A DNA stretch of 64,000 bases from Chamaecrista fasciculata (lineage: Eukaryota; Streptophyta; Magnoliopsida; Fabales; Fabaceae): NCBI GenBank assembly GCA_003254925.1, contig QANZ01043763.1, positions 8,511 through 72,510 on the forward strand, given 5' to 3'. The notes beneath the pieces were generated by a model. The model had not been told where the DNA came from, did not search any database, and was given only the letters and a program-made list of their open reading frames with translations. This document shows positions 35,719-46,500 of this stretch, piece by piece. Position 1 is the first letter of the stretch; every line of letters starts with the position of its first letter. A program made the translations under genes and the position numbers.

Positions 35719-36627
35719 ATGGCTAACAATGGTAACAATAAATTGTTTTTGGTGAAGAAATGTAATATATACACTTTGTTACACAACCACATGTATTTTT
35801 ATTAGTGGTAATTTGATACATGCGTACATATAATTCTATATTTGGAATGCATTAGGCGGATTACAGTTCAACAATTCACCTCCTGGTTTTAATCAAGATA
35901 TACCATGTTACTCGGGAGCCGGCCTACTAAATGGATCACAAAGTAAACACATGTTATTCCTTTTGTTTTGTCATTTCTTTGAATTTTCATTCTGAATTGT
36001 ACAATATATAACTGAATGCAGCCTAATATGAATTACTTTTCCGTCATCTGTGTAAAATGTTAATTATACAGTTTCGCACGTAACCAATTTACATGGTGCA
36101 ACTCCAAACATTGGTTACCCATTTTCACAAACAAGGTTGATGCAAGGTAGATAGCTAATTGATTTAAAGTTTAATTCAGAACTGTATTTTAAGTCATGCA
36201 TGGCCAGTTTTATTAATTGTAACTTTTGTTTATATGTACAACAAAATGACGTCATATAATGCTTCGTAAGGTATTACGACATCAAATTCTGTAAATTACG
36301 TGAGCAGAATCAACCGTTGGTCGCATTTAGGTACTTATGGAGTTGCTAACAACTCACAAATTGGTAAGTTATAAACGATGTCATCAAAAAGCATATAAAA
36401 TTGTAGTATGAGTATATGATATTGTATACATTTCCACATATACCCATCGATGTTTATTGTTCGGAGTCATCATATCAAATAAGTTATATTAACATATCTA
36501 TTGATGTGTGTTTAATATTTAAGGGATGAAGGTAAATGTTCGAAACACTTCCCCAAAAAATTTGTTGACAGAACATCAAGGGATGACGATGGTTACTGCA
36601 AATACCGTCGTCGTGACAACGGGCTGA
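35719..36627 (+). CDS. Five-exon chimeric small ORF inside the Helitron
   Basis: Exons 35719-35731, 35856-35942, 36072-36146, 36271-36363 and 36524-36627 have GT...AG introns that are all phase 1. They join into an ATG-to-TGA frame of 123 codons. Asn/Ser/Gly-rich pieces include MANNGGLQFNNSPPGFNQD, VTNLHGATPNIGYPFSQTR and RINRWSHLGTYGVANNSQ. The last exon uses the start of the Helitron replicase/helicase fragment in a different frame from the transposase (transposase frame begins GAT at 36525, chimeric frame ATG at 36526). Upstream exons may exist. No family is recognised. Splice sites were judged by eye, so it remains a prediction. Confidence 0.4.
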
Positions 36628-37770
36628 CTGTTGAGAGAAATGGAGTTCATCTAGACAACAGATATGTTGTGCCTTACAACAGAAAACTTCTCTTACAGTA
36701 TCAAGCGCATATAAATGTGGAGTTCTGCAACCAATCACGTGCTATCAAGTATCTATTCAAGTACGTCAACAAGGGAAATGATAAAGTCACTGCAGCAGTT
36801 TGTCGTGAGGAGCAAGATAATAATGGAGAAAACTATGTTGTTGATGAAATAAAGATATATTATGATTGCAGATATGTTTCTGCATGTGAAGGTGCTTGGA
36901 GGATATTTGGGTTTATCATACATCTTAGGGAACCAGCTGTGATTCGGCTATCATTCCATTTAGAAAATGAACAGCCGATTGTTTTTTAGGATAATGACCC
37001 TATTGATGAAGTTGTTGAGAAATCTACTGGCAAGTTTACTAAATTCACTGCCTGGTTTGAAGCCAATAAGGAGCATGAGGCCGCAAAAACTTTGACATAT
37101 GCACAGATGCTAACCAAGTTTGTCTTTAACAAAGAGCTTGGGAAATGGACCACCCGGAAAGCTAGAGATGCCATTGGTAGGGTTTATTATGTTTCTCCAT
37201 CAGCAGGTGAACTCCACTACCTCCGCATTTTGATTAACAACAAAACAGGCGTAACATCTTACAAAGAATTAAGAACAATGGATGGAACAACATACCCTAC
37301 ATTCAAGGACGCATGTTTTGTTATGGGTTTACTTGACGATGATATGGAATACATAAATGCAATTAAAGAAGTTAGTGAGTAGTCGTCTGCAGCATATGTT
37401 CGATCAATGTTTGCATCCCTAATTTTCCATGGTTGTATTACACGTCCAGATCATGTGTGGGAAGAAACTTGGATGCATTTGTCAGATGACATTCTTTTAA
37501 AGAGGCGCCATATGACCGGCGATCCAGGTGAATAAGCATATAAATGCTAATCATATAAATTTCCAATATATTGTAAAGTTTATATGGGATTTTGACATTC
37601 ATAAATATTAATATATGACACATTTCATCTTTGATACATGTAGATCTACAGCTAAGTACAGATGCTATTAAAGACATTGCTTTGTATGAAATAGACAAAC
37701 ACCTTAGATCGAACGGTCGTTCATTAGGTGATTTTCCGCCAATGCCAATTCCCACAACAAGTGATTCTGT
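36525..37770 (+). pseudogene. Helitron replicase/helicase fragment
   Basis: The + strand reads as the segment between the Rep domain and the helicase of plant Helitrons: GKCSKHFPKKF, DGYCKYRRRDNG, LDNRYVVPYNRKLLLQYQ, HINVEFCNQSRAIKYLFKY, FTAWFEANKEHE, VYYVSPSAGELHYLRILIN and FKDACFVMGLLDDD. TAG codons at 36987 and 37381 interrupt it. The second falls where relatives have Trp. A GT-AG gap at 37528-37643 (phase 1) leads to LSTDAIKDIALYEIDKHL and GRSLGDFPPMPIP, after which similarity ends. The upstream HUH Rep motifs and the downstream Pif1-type helicase motifs are absent, so it cannot act alone. Confidence 0.88.
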
Positions 37771-37794
37771 TGTATCATTTATCGAAGGAACATT

Positions 37795-38226
37795 ATGTGC
37801 TTTAGACCATACAAAAATAATTTCGATAGGATTGCACTTCCAATGGATCAGTCCAGTATTAGATGGAAATTGTCGGCAGTCAACAATTACCTTGCAATTA
37901 TTGGGTGTTCGGAACCAAATGAGATGGAAAGGATGTACAACATATGGATTGAAAAACCTGATTCAAGAGCTAATTTTAAGTGGGAAAAACGCTTTTCCAA
38001 AACAGTCGATATTTGCTACACACAGTATGAAGGGTTTAATCAGCGTCGGTTGGTATTACCAGGTAAGACGGTTAGTTTAAACGACGACGAGTCATCTGGA
38101 CTCCGCAACTTCTTCTTTTTCAACGGCAGTTATAGAGACACATTGGACTCGATGTCATTTTTCATATACGATTTGTATCAAGTGTCCAATGATGTTGTCT
38201 TTAGGCCATCATTGTCGTTCTTTTAA
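37795..38226 (+). CDS. Unrecognised ORF after the Helitron fragment
   Basis: 143 codons open in a frame different from the preceding Helitron fragment, stop at 38224-38226. The stretch with SSIRWKLSAVNNYLAIIG, YNIWIEKPDSRANFKWEKRF and SFFIYDLYQ has the look of the C-terminal part of an F-box-associated domain, but the resemblance is weak. It could be a gene piece captured by the Helitron. The true start is unclear because it may be an exon whose acceptor was not identified. Confidence 0.3.
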   Translation: MCFRPYKNNFDRIALPMDQSSIRWKLSAVNNYLAIIGCSEPNEMERMYNIWIEKPDSRANFKWEKRFSKTVDICYTQYEGFNQRRLVLPGKTVSLNDDESSGLRNFFFFNGSYRDTLDSMSFFIYDLYQVSNDVVFRPSLSFF

Positions 38227-38637
38227 ATTAAATTGTATACAGTACATTTTTAAATAAAGCTTTGTGTTGTTACAGCTTACAACAATAATATTCAGAAGGT
38301 ATCTGATAATGATAATCAAATATATAAAATATATACATATATCTTGATTGAATCATTAAAATCTATTTAGATATATATTAATGGTTGTGAATGTATATTC
38401 GTCTTAATAACTTGACAGATAAAATGCGTAAAAATGATACATATATATATATATATCCCAAATGCATAGTATTATATCACAGGGATTATATATCAAGATA
38501 CATATATATATATATCTGTTGTATATATAAACATTGTTATAGTCACACATATTATAACCATGATACACATATATATCCAAAATGCACAGTATTATATCCC
38601 ACATTTAATTGAAAATTTATTATTTCAAAATTTTTAG

Positions 38638-39033
38638 GGTAATTTACACTTTGGTTTCCCGTGGTTTGATCCTATTGCACTTTGGTACCCTGCGATTTGA
38701 AACTTGACACTTTGGTACCCTGTGATATTCTCCATTAACACTTTGGTACCCTTTGAGGTTATTCTGTAATTTTAACCATAACAAATTTTGAAAAAATTAC
38801 ATATTGACCCCAAAAAATTTTCAAAAATTACAAATAGGTCCCTGGATACATATTATCTAGGGACTAAAATGAAAACTTATAAAAAAATTTGGGGTCAATA
38901 TGTAATTTTAGTAAAATTTGTTATTGTTAAAATTACTAAATAAACCCAAAGGGTACCAAAGTGTTAATGGAGAATAATACAGGGTACCAAAGTGAAATAG
39001 GGTCAAACAACAGAGTACCAAAGTGTAATTTAC
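38638..39033. mobile_element. Foldback MITE, family A, copy 3
   Basis: The left end GGTAATTTACACTTTGG pairs with the right end ACCAAAGTGTAATTTAC, with CTTTGGTACCCTGTG blocks repeated in both arms. Close to the copy at 3979-4562. No clear target duplication is seen. Nested in the Helitron. Confidence 0.75.
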
Positions 39034-39906
39034 AAACTATCTACATATGCTAATTTTGGAATCGGAAGAGAGGTCATTAAATATTTATTCCCAAATTCTT
39101 CCAATGATTGAATATTCGATTCAACAATTTGTAGGCTGATGTAATGGAATTGGTAATTGATTGCGGTAGATTGTCACCCAGTCAACATCAATCACGCTAA
39201 TTGTCATATATTTTTAACCAATGGTATTTAACAATTACGTCCGTTTAAAATTGATAAATTATTATACCTGTAATATTACAATATACTATGGTGTTATTTG
39301 CACTGCTTCCCTTCTTTATTTATACTGGCTATTGTAACAATAAAACTACAAACATAGGAGAGAGCGGATAAAGTATAATCAGTCTGCAACGATGAATGAC
39401 GAATTACATAACAACGAGTGGGATGACATATGGTTCATGTCTTCTGTTAGAAGTATTTTCACAGATTTAGTACTCTGTATTACGATAATATTTTGGCACT
39501 CTGTATTAAACGTTGAACGAACAACATATTGTTTTCTGAGCAAACAATGCAACGGATATGTATAGTTTTTTTAGACTCGAAGATTGTGTTAATCACATTA
39601 GGTAATGTAATACGGGAAGAATAAAATCCTTAAAGTGATACATTTTAGTCAATATATTGATTAACCATTCCAGATCAGCGACATACATTCATGAATAACA
39701 TAAACGTATGTGGAACACTATAACGATGCATCGAACACATACAAACATATGTAATCAATCAAAATAGTGTCAGTGTTGGATATGAAGTATGGAGCATTCA
39801 ACTAGAGTATAGTCATGTGCATTATTATGTCATTAAATTTATGTCGTATTAGTAATGAATCTAGATTATGGAGCAACAACCGAAAGACGAAACTAAAACT
39901 TTAACT

Positions 39907-39934
39907 CCCGCGCATCGCGCGGGTCATAGGCTAG
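39907..39934 (+). repeat. Helitron 3' terminal hairpin and CTAG
   Basis: Stem CCCGCGC (39907-39913), loop ATC, stem GCGCGGG (39917-39923), 7 bases, then CTAG at the end and T in the flank. This is the canonical Helitron terminus. Confidence 0.92.
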
Positions 39935-39950
39935 TTATTATGTAAAAGTA

Positions 39951-40658
39951 CTCTCCAAAGAAAAAACCCTAGCCGTCACTGGTGGTTCTCTTCTTCCACA
40001 AACACTGCTTTGCGTTAACGCTGGGCTACTGTCGTTTTCAGCAGTGGTAGCCTTCCTCTTCTCCGTTGGGCAGTGTTGAAAACCCCTCCTTGTGAGGGTC
40101 TCTCTCTCTCTATAAGAGTGTTACTTTGTTTTTAGGATTTTGTGGCGGCAACGTTTTGGATTAGGACTCTCACGATGACGTTTTGCGGCGGCGACTCTGG
40201 ACTAGGCTTTCCACGGATTCTGGCTTCCACGGCAGGTTTCTGGTTTGGTTCTTGTTTTTGGGTGCTCTCCACAGCGTCGTTTCATGTTAACAAATTATTA
40301 TTGTTGCCTTGAATCTGATTATGTCTTTATTTAAAACAGCTATTGGAGTTGCTTGTTGTCTTGATTGGAAATGTTTGTCTTTTTTAGATGTCATTATTTA
40401 TGTTTCCAATTGTTTAGATGGTTGTAGCTTTAGTTGGATCCCTAGATCCGCTAACTTGGCAGTTGATTGTCTTGCCAATTTTTCTTAAACGAGGATGAGT
40501 CATTTTGGATGTGTTGCAAACCCCCCACCTTCGTCAGTTGATATCTTGTCTAGTGTTACTGTTTATGCTAGGGAGGGGTTGACTATTTTGCTTTGTTTTC
40601 GTTTGTACTGTGTTTAGTTTTGCCTTACTTTTGAATGAATTATTTTTTTTAAAAAAAA
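39951..40658 (+). mobile_element. Short LINE-derived element, copy 2
   Basis: Starts shortly after the Helitron end with AAACCCTAGCCGTCAC. It has a leader with CTCTCTCTCTATAAGAG, then a LINE 3' end where DPRSANLAVDCLANF-like RNase H C-terminal codons (about 40440-40490) are followed by the 3' UTR and an A run at 40651-40658. Like copy 1 (3341-3851), it has leader and tail but no RT. The start is approximate. Confidence 0.6.
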
Positions 40659-42546
40659 GTGATACTGTTGTGATTGGTGTTACTAATATTAGGTTCATGA
40701 ACAATATAGTGCTTATGAATGCATTAATTTCTTCAATATTGATATATTTTTATTTGAATTATTCATAATTTTAATAACTACTTTACTTATATAGCCAATT
40801 TAATTTTTATATTAATAAAATATTGATATGGAAGTTTAGTTTTTTTATAAAGATGGCAATTAGAACAAGTATTTAGGATAATTATCAGAATCCATCTATA
40901 AAATAATTTTGTATCAGTTCAATATCAAATATCATATAAGTTACTAGTAGTAACAAAAAAATGAATATTAAAAGGGTATAGATACTGATCCAACTATCCT
41001 ATATTTGTTTGAATGCTTTGTTCATTACCATTCCTAATTTTTCCTGGACGTAGCTGTTTGGTCAAGTAATACATATAGTTTCTTTCTAACCTAAAATAAA
41101 CATATTTTCTTAATTCAAGTAGTAGAAATTAATCAATTATGGGTTTGACAATTTTTTAAAAATATTTTAATAAGTAATAAATAAATTAAAAATAAAATAA
41201 AATAAATATATTTATAAATATTTAACCATATTAATTGAATTATAGTTCCTGAACATTTATGAAGAATAAAATGATAATTTTTAATTGTTGTCTTAGATAT
41301 TTGGAGTTTTATCCCAACTAATTTAAATTCAATTTACGTATATTATGACAAGAGATTCTTTTAATATGAATAATTATAATTATAAAAGCTCAATTAAACC
41401 TTAAGTAAATGTTTAAAAACAAGTTTTTTTAAAAAAAAATTATGGTTTTATACTTTTATTTAAGAAAATGAAGAAAGCAATGTACTTGGTCAGGATTGAT
41501 TGTGAAAGAGATAAGGAGTCACTTCACACCTAAGACGCAAGGTCCCACATGGAATATTCCACTGTCACCACTAATGAAAGAAAAAGAATCTCTATTATAA
41601 GAATCTTTACTCAAAATGTAGGCAATAGAACTCCTATGCGACGTCGTTTTACTGAAATTTCATCAATTGGACCTAAATTGATATGACATAACAAATTAAT
41701 TATTGACTTGGAGTTCTATCAAATAATAATAATAATAATAATTATAGACTTGGAGTAAAATGAATATATACATTAGGGTTGAGTGTGAAAACTGTTATTT
41801 TTCTTTTCTTAAAAGTTATTTGAGAAACATATATTTGTACGTCAGGTAAAAATTAGAAGAAAAGCTACCTGTAATTTTTTGTTATAAATAAAATAAAATC
41901 AAAGTAATAAAAAGAGTGAATACAAAACTTTCTTTCCATTAGATTTTACTCTGAAATTTCTAAAGTTTAAATAAAATAGTATACTAATGATTTAAGTTTA
42001 AAAAAATAATGGCTTTTTCCAATAAAAATAATAATATTAAATCGTTCCACAAAGTTACAGAATTTAGCCTTAAAATATATTTACAATTAATATAATCTCT
42101 TCAATAAAAATACTTATTATTAAATAAAACTTAACAAAAAATATATATTTTTATATTAATTTTTATTTTTAAAGTGTTATAACAATAAAATTAAAATTAT
42201 ATCAAAATTTTCACCAAATTTCTGTTAATACATTAAATATATAGAATAAATTAATTATATTTAAATCTTTTAAAAACTTTTTTTAAATTTTTTTTTTATA
42301 TTTTAATAATTAACCTAAAATATTTAGTTATTAATTTATTCAAAATAAAACGAAAAAACTATTCTCTTGCAGGCCTTCCCTTCGTTTTCCAAATCATTGT
42401 CAAGCTGCATCCATATCCGCATAGAACATAACATTAATGGGAAAAAAATCATGACACAAATGAAAGGAAGAAAGGAAGTGGGAAGAGTCACGTACAAGTG
42501 TATGGACATGATTGGAGGATTGGTTTGATTATACACTCATCTATCT
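40659..42546. other. AT-rich intergenic sequence
   Basis: No gene, hairpin or terminal repeat is supportable. Short (AAT)n lies near 41720. A minus-strand open frame at 42336-42536 has no family. Confidence 0.5.
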
Positions 42547-42555
42547 ATTTAATTT

Positions 42556-43195
42556 GATTAAAATCTCATTTAGGTCCTAAATTTATTTTTTATTTCGTTT
42601 TGGTCTTTAACTTTCACATTGATTATGTTTTGGTCTCTATAATGTGATTTTATCGAGTTTTTTTCACTATTTGTGACTTGGATAGTTGAAATTGACTATG
42701 TATTATAATAAGTAAATTAATAAAAGGAAACGAAAAATCTTCATTCTTATCACAAATTGAAAATAATTTGCCAATGATTTTTTTTCAGTGTGAAATTTTT
42801 TTATTTGGTACAGTGGTAAGTGCGTTGTCTCCGTGGTTAAGGGGAATCTAGGTTCAATTCTCAAAGTCGACATTATTGAGAGGGCTTTAACTATTCATTC
42901 CTTACCCGAATGAGATTAGTTTTTGTCTAGATCATTACACGGATAGGTAGGAGAAACTCATAGTTAAAAAAAAAAGTGAATTTTTTTCCTCTTTGTTAAC
43001 TCACCTATTATGACAATTGACATATATAAGAGAAAGAAATAGTCGATCCTAATTATCCATGTTAGAAATAACGACAGAAATTAGATGAAATCACATTTGG
43101 ACTAATGGTGGAATAAATTAGAAAGTTTGAAAATCAAAACAATGACCAAAATGAAACTAATTTCATAGCTTGAGAACCGAAAAGACTATATAACC
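42556..43195. mobile_element. Foldback MITE, family C, copy 2, with nested SINE
   Basis: The left arm starts GATTAAAATCTCATTTAGG and the right arm ends AAGACTATATAACC. Internal blocks match 13706-14219 (AATGTGATTTTATCGAG, CATGTTAGAAATAACGACAG). Flanks ATTTAATTT (42547-42555) and ATTTTATTT (43196-43204) match 8 of 9. A SINE (42803-42975) sits between the arms. The right end is about 340 bases upstream of the remorin ATG. Confidence 0.8.
42803..42975 (+). mobile_element. tRNA-derived SINE, copy 2
   Basis: Box A-like TGGTACAGTGG and box B-like GGTTCAATTCT lie in the 5' part, and the body CCCGAATGAGATTAG and CATTACACGGATAGG matches 2731-2911. A tail is at 42966-42975. Target duplication GTGAAATTTTTTT (42790-42802) and GTGAATTTTTTT (42976-42987). 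Confidence 0.88.
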
Positions 43196-43396
43196 ATTTT
43201 ATTTTGAGCACACAATGTTGTGTTGTGTGTTGTGTGTTCCATCTTCATCATATAATTTCCTCCTTGGGTATACATAGAGTCAATTTGCCAACTCATAAGA
43301 AGCCACTTGTACCTACTCTCTTTTCTTAGCCAAGCTTTTTGGCTATTTCGTCTTTTTAACAGTCACCTTCCTCCAACCATAATATCCCAACTAACT

Positions 43397-43435
43397 CTCT
43401 CTCACACATATCTCTCTCTCTCTCTCTCTTCTTCA
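43397..43435 (+). promoter_or_regulatory. CT-rich tract upstream of remorin
   Basis: CTCTCTCTC repeats about 100-140 bases upstream of the ATG resemble the pyrimidine patch of plant core promoters or a 5' UTR CT tract. No convincing TATA box was placed. Confidence 0.4.
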
Positions 43436-43535
43436 ATTTCACTTTTCCAAGTGTCCTATATTACTGAAATTTCCTAACCCTTTCTTTCCTGTATTCTTCT
43501 TCTTCTTCTAATTCGTACAAAAACGAACATATTAT

Positions 43536-46500
43536 ATGGCTGAGCAAGAGCACAAGAAAGTAGAGTCTGAATCTCAATCGGAGCCTCCGCCTCCGCCACC
43601 GCCACCTCCGCCGCCGGCGGCTGAGCCGGCGAATGAGATTCCGAAGGATGTGACAGAGGAGAAATCTGTAATTCCACAGCCTCCTCCTCCTGCAGAGGAT
43701 AAGCCTGAAGATTCCAAAGCTCTTGCTATTGTTGAGAGTATGATATATATATATATTTTTTTTTGGCCTGATTGAGAGTATGATATTATTATTGATTCAT
43801 TGATGCTAACTTTTTCGCTGAATTTTAATTCTGTTTGGTTGGTTGCTCAGATAACGTCGAGAAGTTCACTAGTCTTTTTCTTGCTTTTTTGTTTTTGCCA
43901 AAATTCACTTTTGGTCCTAAAACTTTTTCTCAAGTATCAATTTGGTCCCGTAACTTTCTTTGTTGCACTTTTGGTCCCGTATTTTTTTCTTAGGTTGCAG
44001 AATTGGTCTCGTGTTTTACTTCTGGTCCTATATCTTTAGGCCAGGTTGCAAAATTAGTCTTATGTATTTTGGGTCAGGTGCAGTATTAGTCTCATATTTT
44101 TGGATCAAATAGGACTGACAATGAAACATTTTGCAAAGATATGAGACCAGTTATGAAATCTGACCAAAAGATATAGGATCAAAAGTAATATGAGACCAAA
44201 TATGCAACATTTTACAAAGATATAGGACCAAAAGTGTAACAAAAAAAAAGTTATGGGACCAAATTGAAACCTGAGCAAATGTTATGGGACCAAAAATGCA
44301 GTTTAACCTTTTTTTTCTCTTTTCATTGGATACTTTTTTACTTATCTTTAGTAATAGTAGCTCAAATGATTGATATCGATCACCTATTATAGAATCGCTA
44401 TTTCCTTCTTCGAAATTGAGATATTTTTTTCCTCCAATAAGAGATAAAGTCGATTAAAAAAATTAATAATAATTGTTCTGTTTCTGGGATATGTAATTGG
44501 TTTTCCCTTAACTACTCAGTGTACCTCTATGAATCTGAGTCGGTGATACTGTTGTCTTCTAATCTTGCTTTTTCTATTGTTCTCAATTACGCTATGGTTC
44601 AGTTCAAAAACAAAACAAAATTGCGCTATGGTTGAATAATTGAATTGAATGGAGAAAAGTAGCAATAAATAAGAGCTTTCAACTAATTATTGATAACAGT
44701 TTTCTCCTCTTTGTTTTTTTTTTTTTTAAAACCTATTATTTGATCCATGAAATATTTCAATTTATCAACTATTTGGTCTTAAATTAATTTTTTACTTTTT
44801 GATCAATGAATTTATATTAAATTTGCACTATTTGATCCTTGAATTTGAATAATTTTATACTTTTGGTTCCTTAATTTACACTAAATACTATTTGGTTCTT
44901 GAATTTGACACAAAGACCAAATATTTGACCAGTTTTGTTGTATTTTTTGTCCTTGAATTTGACCCAGGGACCAAATAAGGGTCAAAGATTATTCAAAGAC
45001 TAATTAGTTGACCCAATGTAAATTCAGGGGCTAAATAGTATTTTTTTTTTCGTTTTTACTACAAAACTTTTCTTCTTCATCGTCAATGGTTATAGGTCTT
45101 ATATAACCTTACTGTGGTTAATTTGGTAATTGCCAGAGCCTCCTCAAGAAGCTACTGAAGAGAAACCATCTGAGGGTTCTGTAAACCGAGGTTTGTACTA
45201 ATTTGTAATATGCTTATCAAAATCACATTTGGCATCATCCTCTTTATGAACCGTTCATGTCTTCTTTTGTTCATTACAGAGTATAAAAATACAATCACAT
45301 TCTCATTAATTTTCAGATACGGTGCTTGCTAGAGTTGCAACGGAGAAGAGAATCTCACTAATCAAAGCATGGGAAGAAAGTGAGAAATCAAAAGCAGAGA
45401 ACAAGTATGAGCTTGCTTAATTCTGTTAGGCCAAAGTTCAAATTTGGTCTCATATCTTTTGTTTTGTTCTTAATTTGGTCCCATATCTTTGGGTCTTTGG
45501 TTCCATATCTTTTCTTGTTGCAGATTTAATCTCATATTTTTAGATCAGATGCAGAATCAGTCTCATATCTTTGGGTCAGGTGGAATCGTTTGCAAAAATA
45601 TGAGAACTTGACAAAAAGATATGAAACCAAACTGAGACCTTTTGTAAAGATATAAAACCGAAAGTTTAAGAAAAAAAAGATACAAGATCAAATTGGGATT
45701 TGAGCAAAAGATATGGGACCAAATTGCACTTTGACCATTCTATTAAAACAAATGCCACTTCATAAGGATATTGTGATGACATCAAATATATCTTATCATC
45801 AAGAAACATTATAGTTGATTCTTTGATGCTACTTAATTATCAAGGTTTGGGATACTAATTAATTAATCTCAATGAAATTGTTGAGCAGAGCTCAGAAAAA
45901 GATATCAGCCATTTTAGCATGGGAGAATAGCAAGAAAGCTGCCATAGAGGCTGAATTGAAAAAGATCGAGGTAGGATTGTTGTTTTCTTTTTCCATAGTA
46001 ATTGTACAAGTGCTTTAAGATGAGTATTGTTTTGGAAATAACTTATACAAGGTTATTTACACTTCTTTACACGTTTGCTGTCATAAGCTTCCACTCATTA
46101 TGAGTCTTATTTACATTTTTGAGTAAACTATCAATTCGGTCCTTAAAAGATACCAACTGACAATTCAGTCCCTAAAAGATTGAAATACACTAAATAGTAT
46201 ACCGTTTTGATCTTTCAAAGATTAAACTGTGTATTTCAAACAGGGACTGAATTGTCAACTCGATAATTTTTCAGGGATTGAGTTGTAAGTTTAATTTTTT
46301 TTTTCTTTCTTTTATGATTCGTTGTGCAAAATATTATTTTGAGTAAACTAACAACTCAGTTCTTGAAAGATCACCAAATTGACAACCCGTTTCCTAATTA
46401 ATCTTTAAAAGATTAAAACGGTATATTATTTATTTTACTCTATAAAAATGACTAACAAGTATACTATTTTGATCTTTCAGGGACTAAATTGTGTATTTTT

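Larger units (their letters stand above)
32011..39934 (+). mobile_element. Probable large Helitron, decayed
   Basis: The 3' end is clear: a perfect 7-bp stem CCCGCGC-ATC-GCGCGGG (39907-39923), then CTAG (39931-39934) followed by T. A matching 5' end is probable at 32011: A|TCTATTATAATATATAAAAG, like other plant Helitrons and like the miniature copy at 5031. In between lie several exon-like pieces (32524, 33148, 33320, 33479, 35719-36627), a Helitron replicase/helicase fragment and later insertions (34225-35418 and 38638-39033). The assignment of both ends to one element is inferred. Confidence 0.65.

Noticed and set aside
36484-36738. Minus-strand ORF of 84 codons
   Set aside because: Antisense of the Helitron replicase/helicase fragment.
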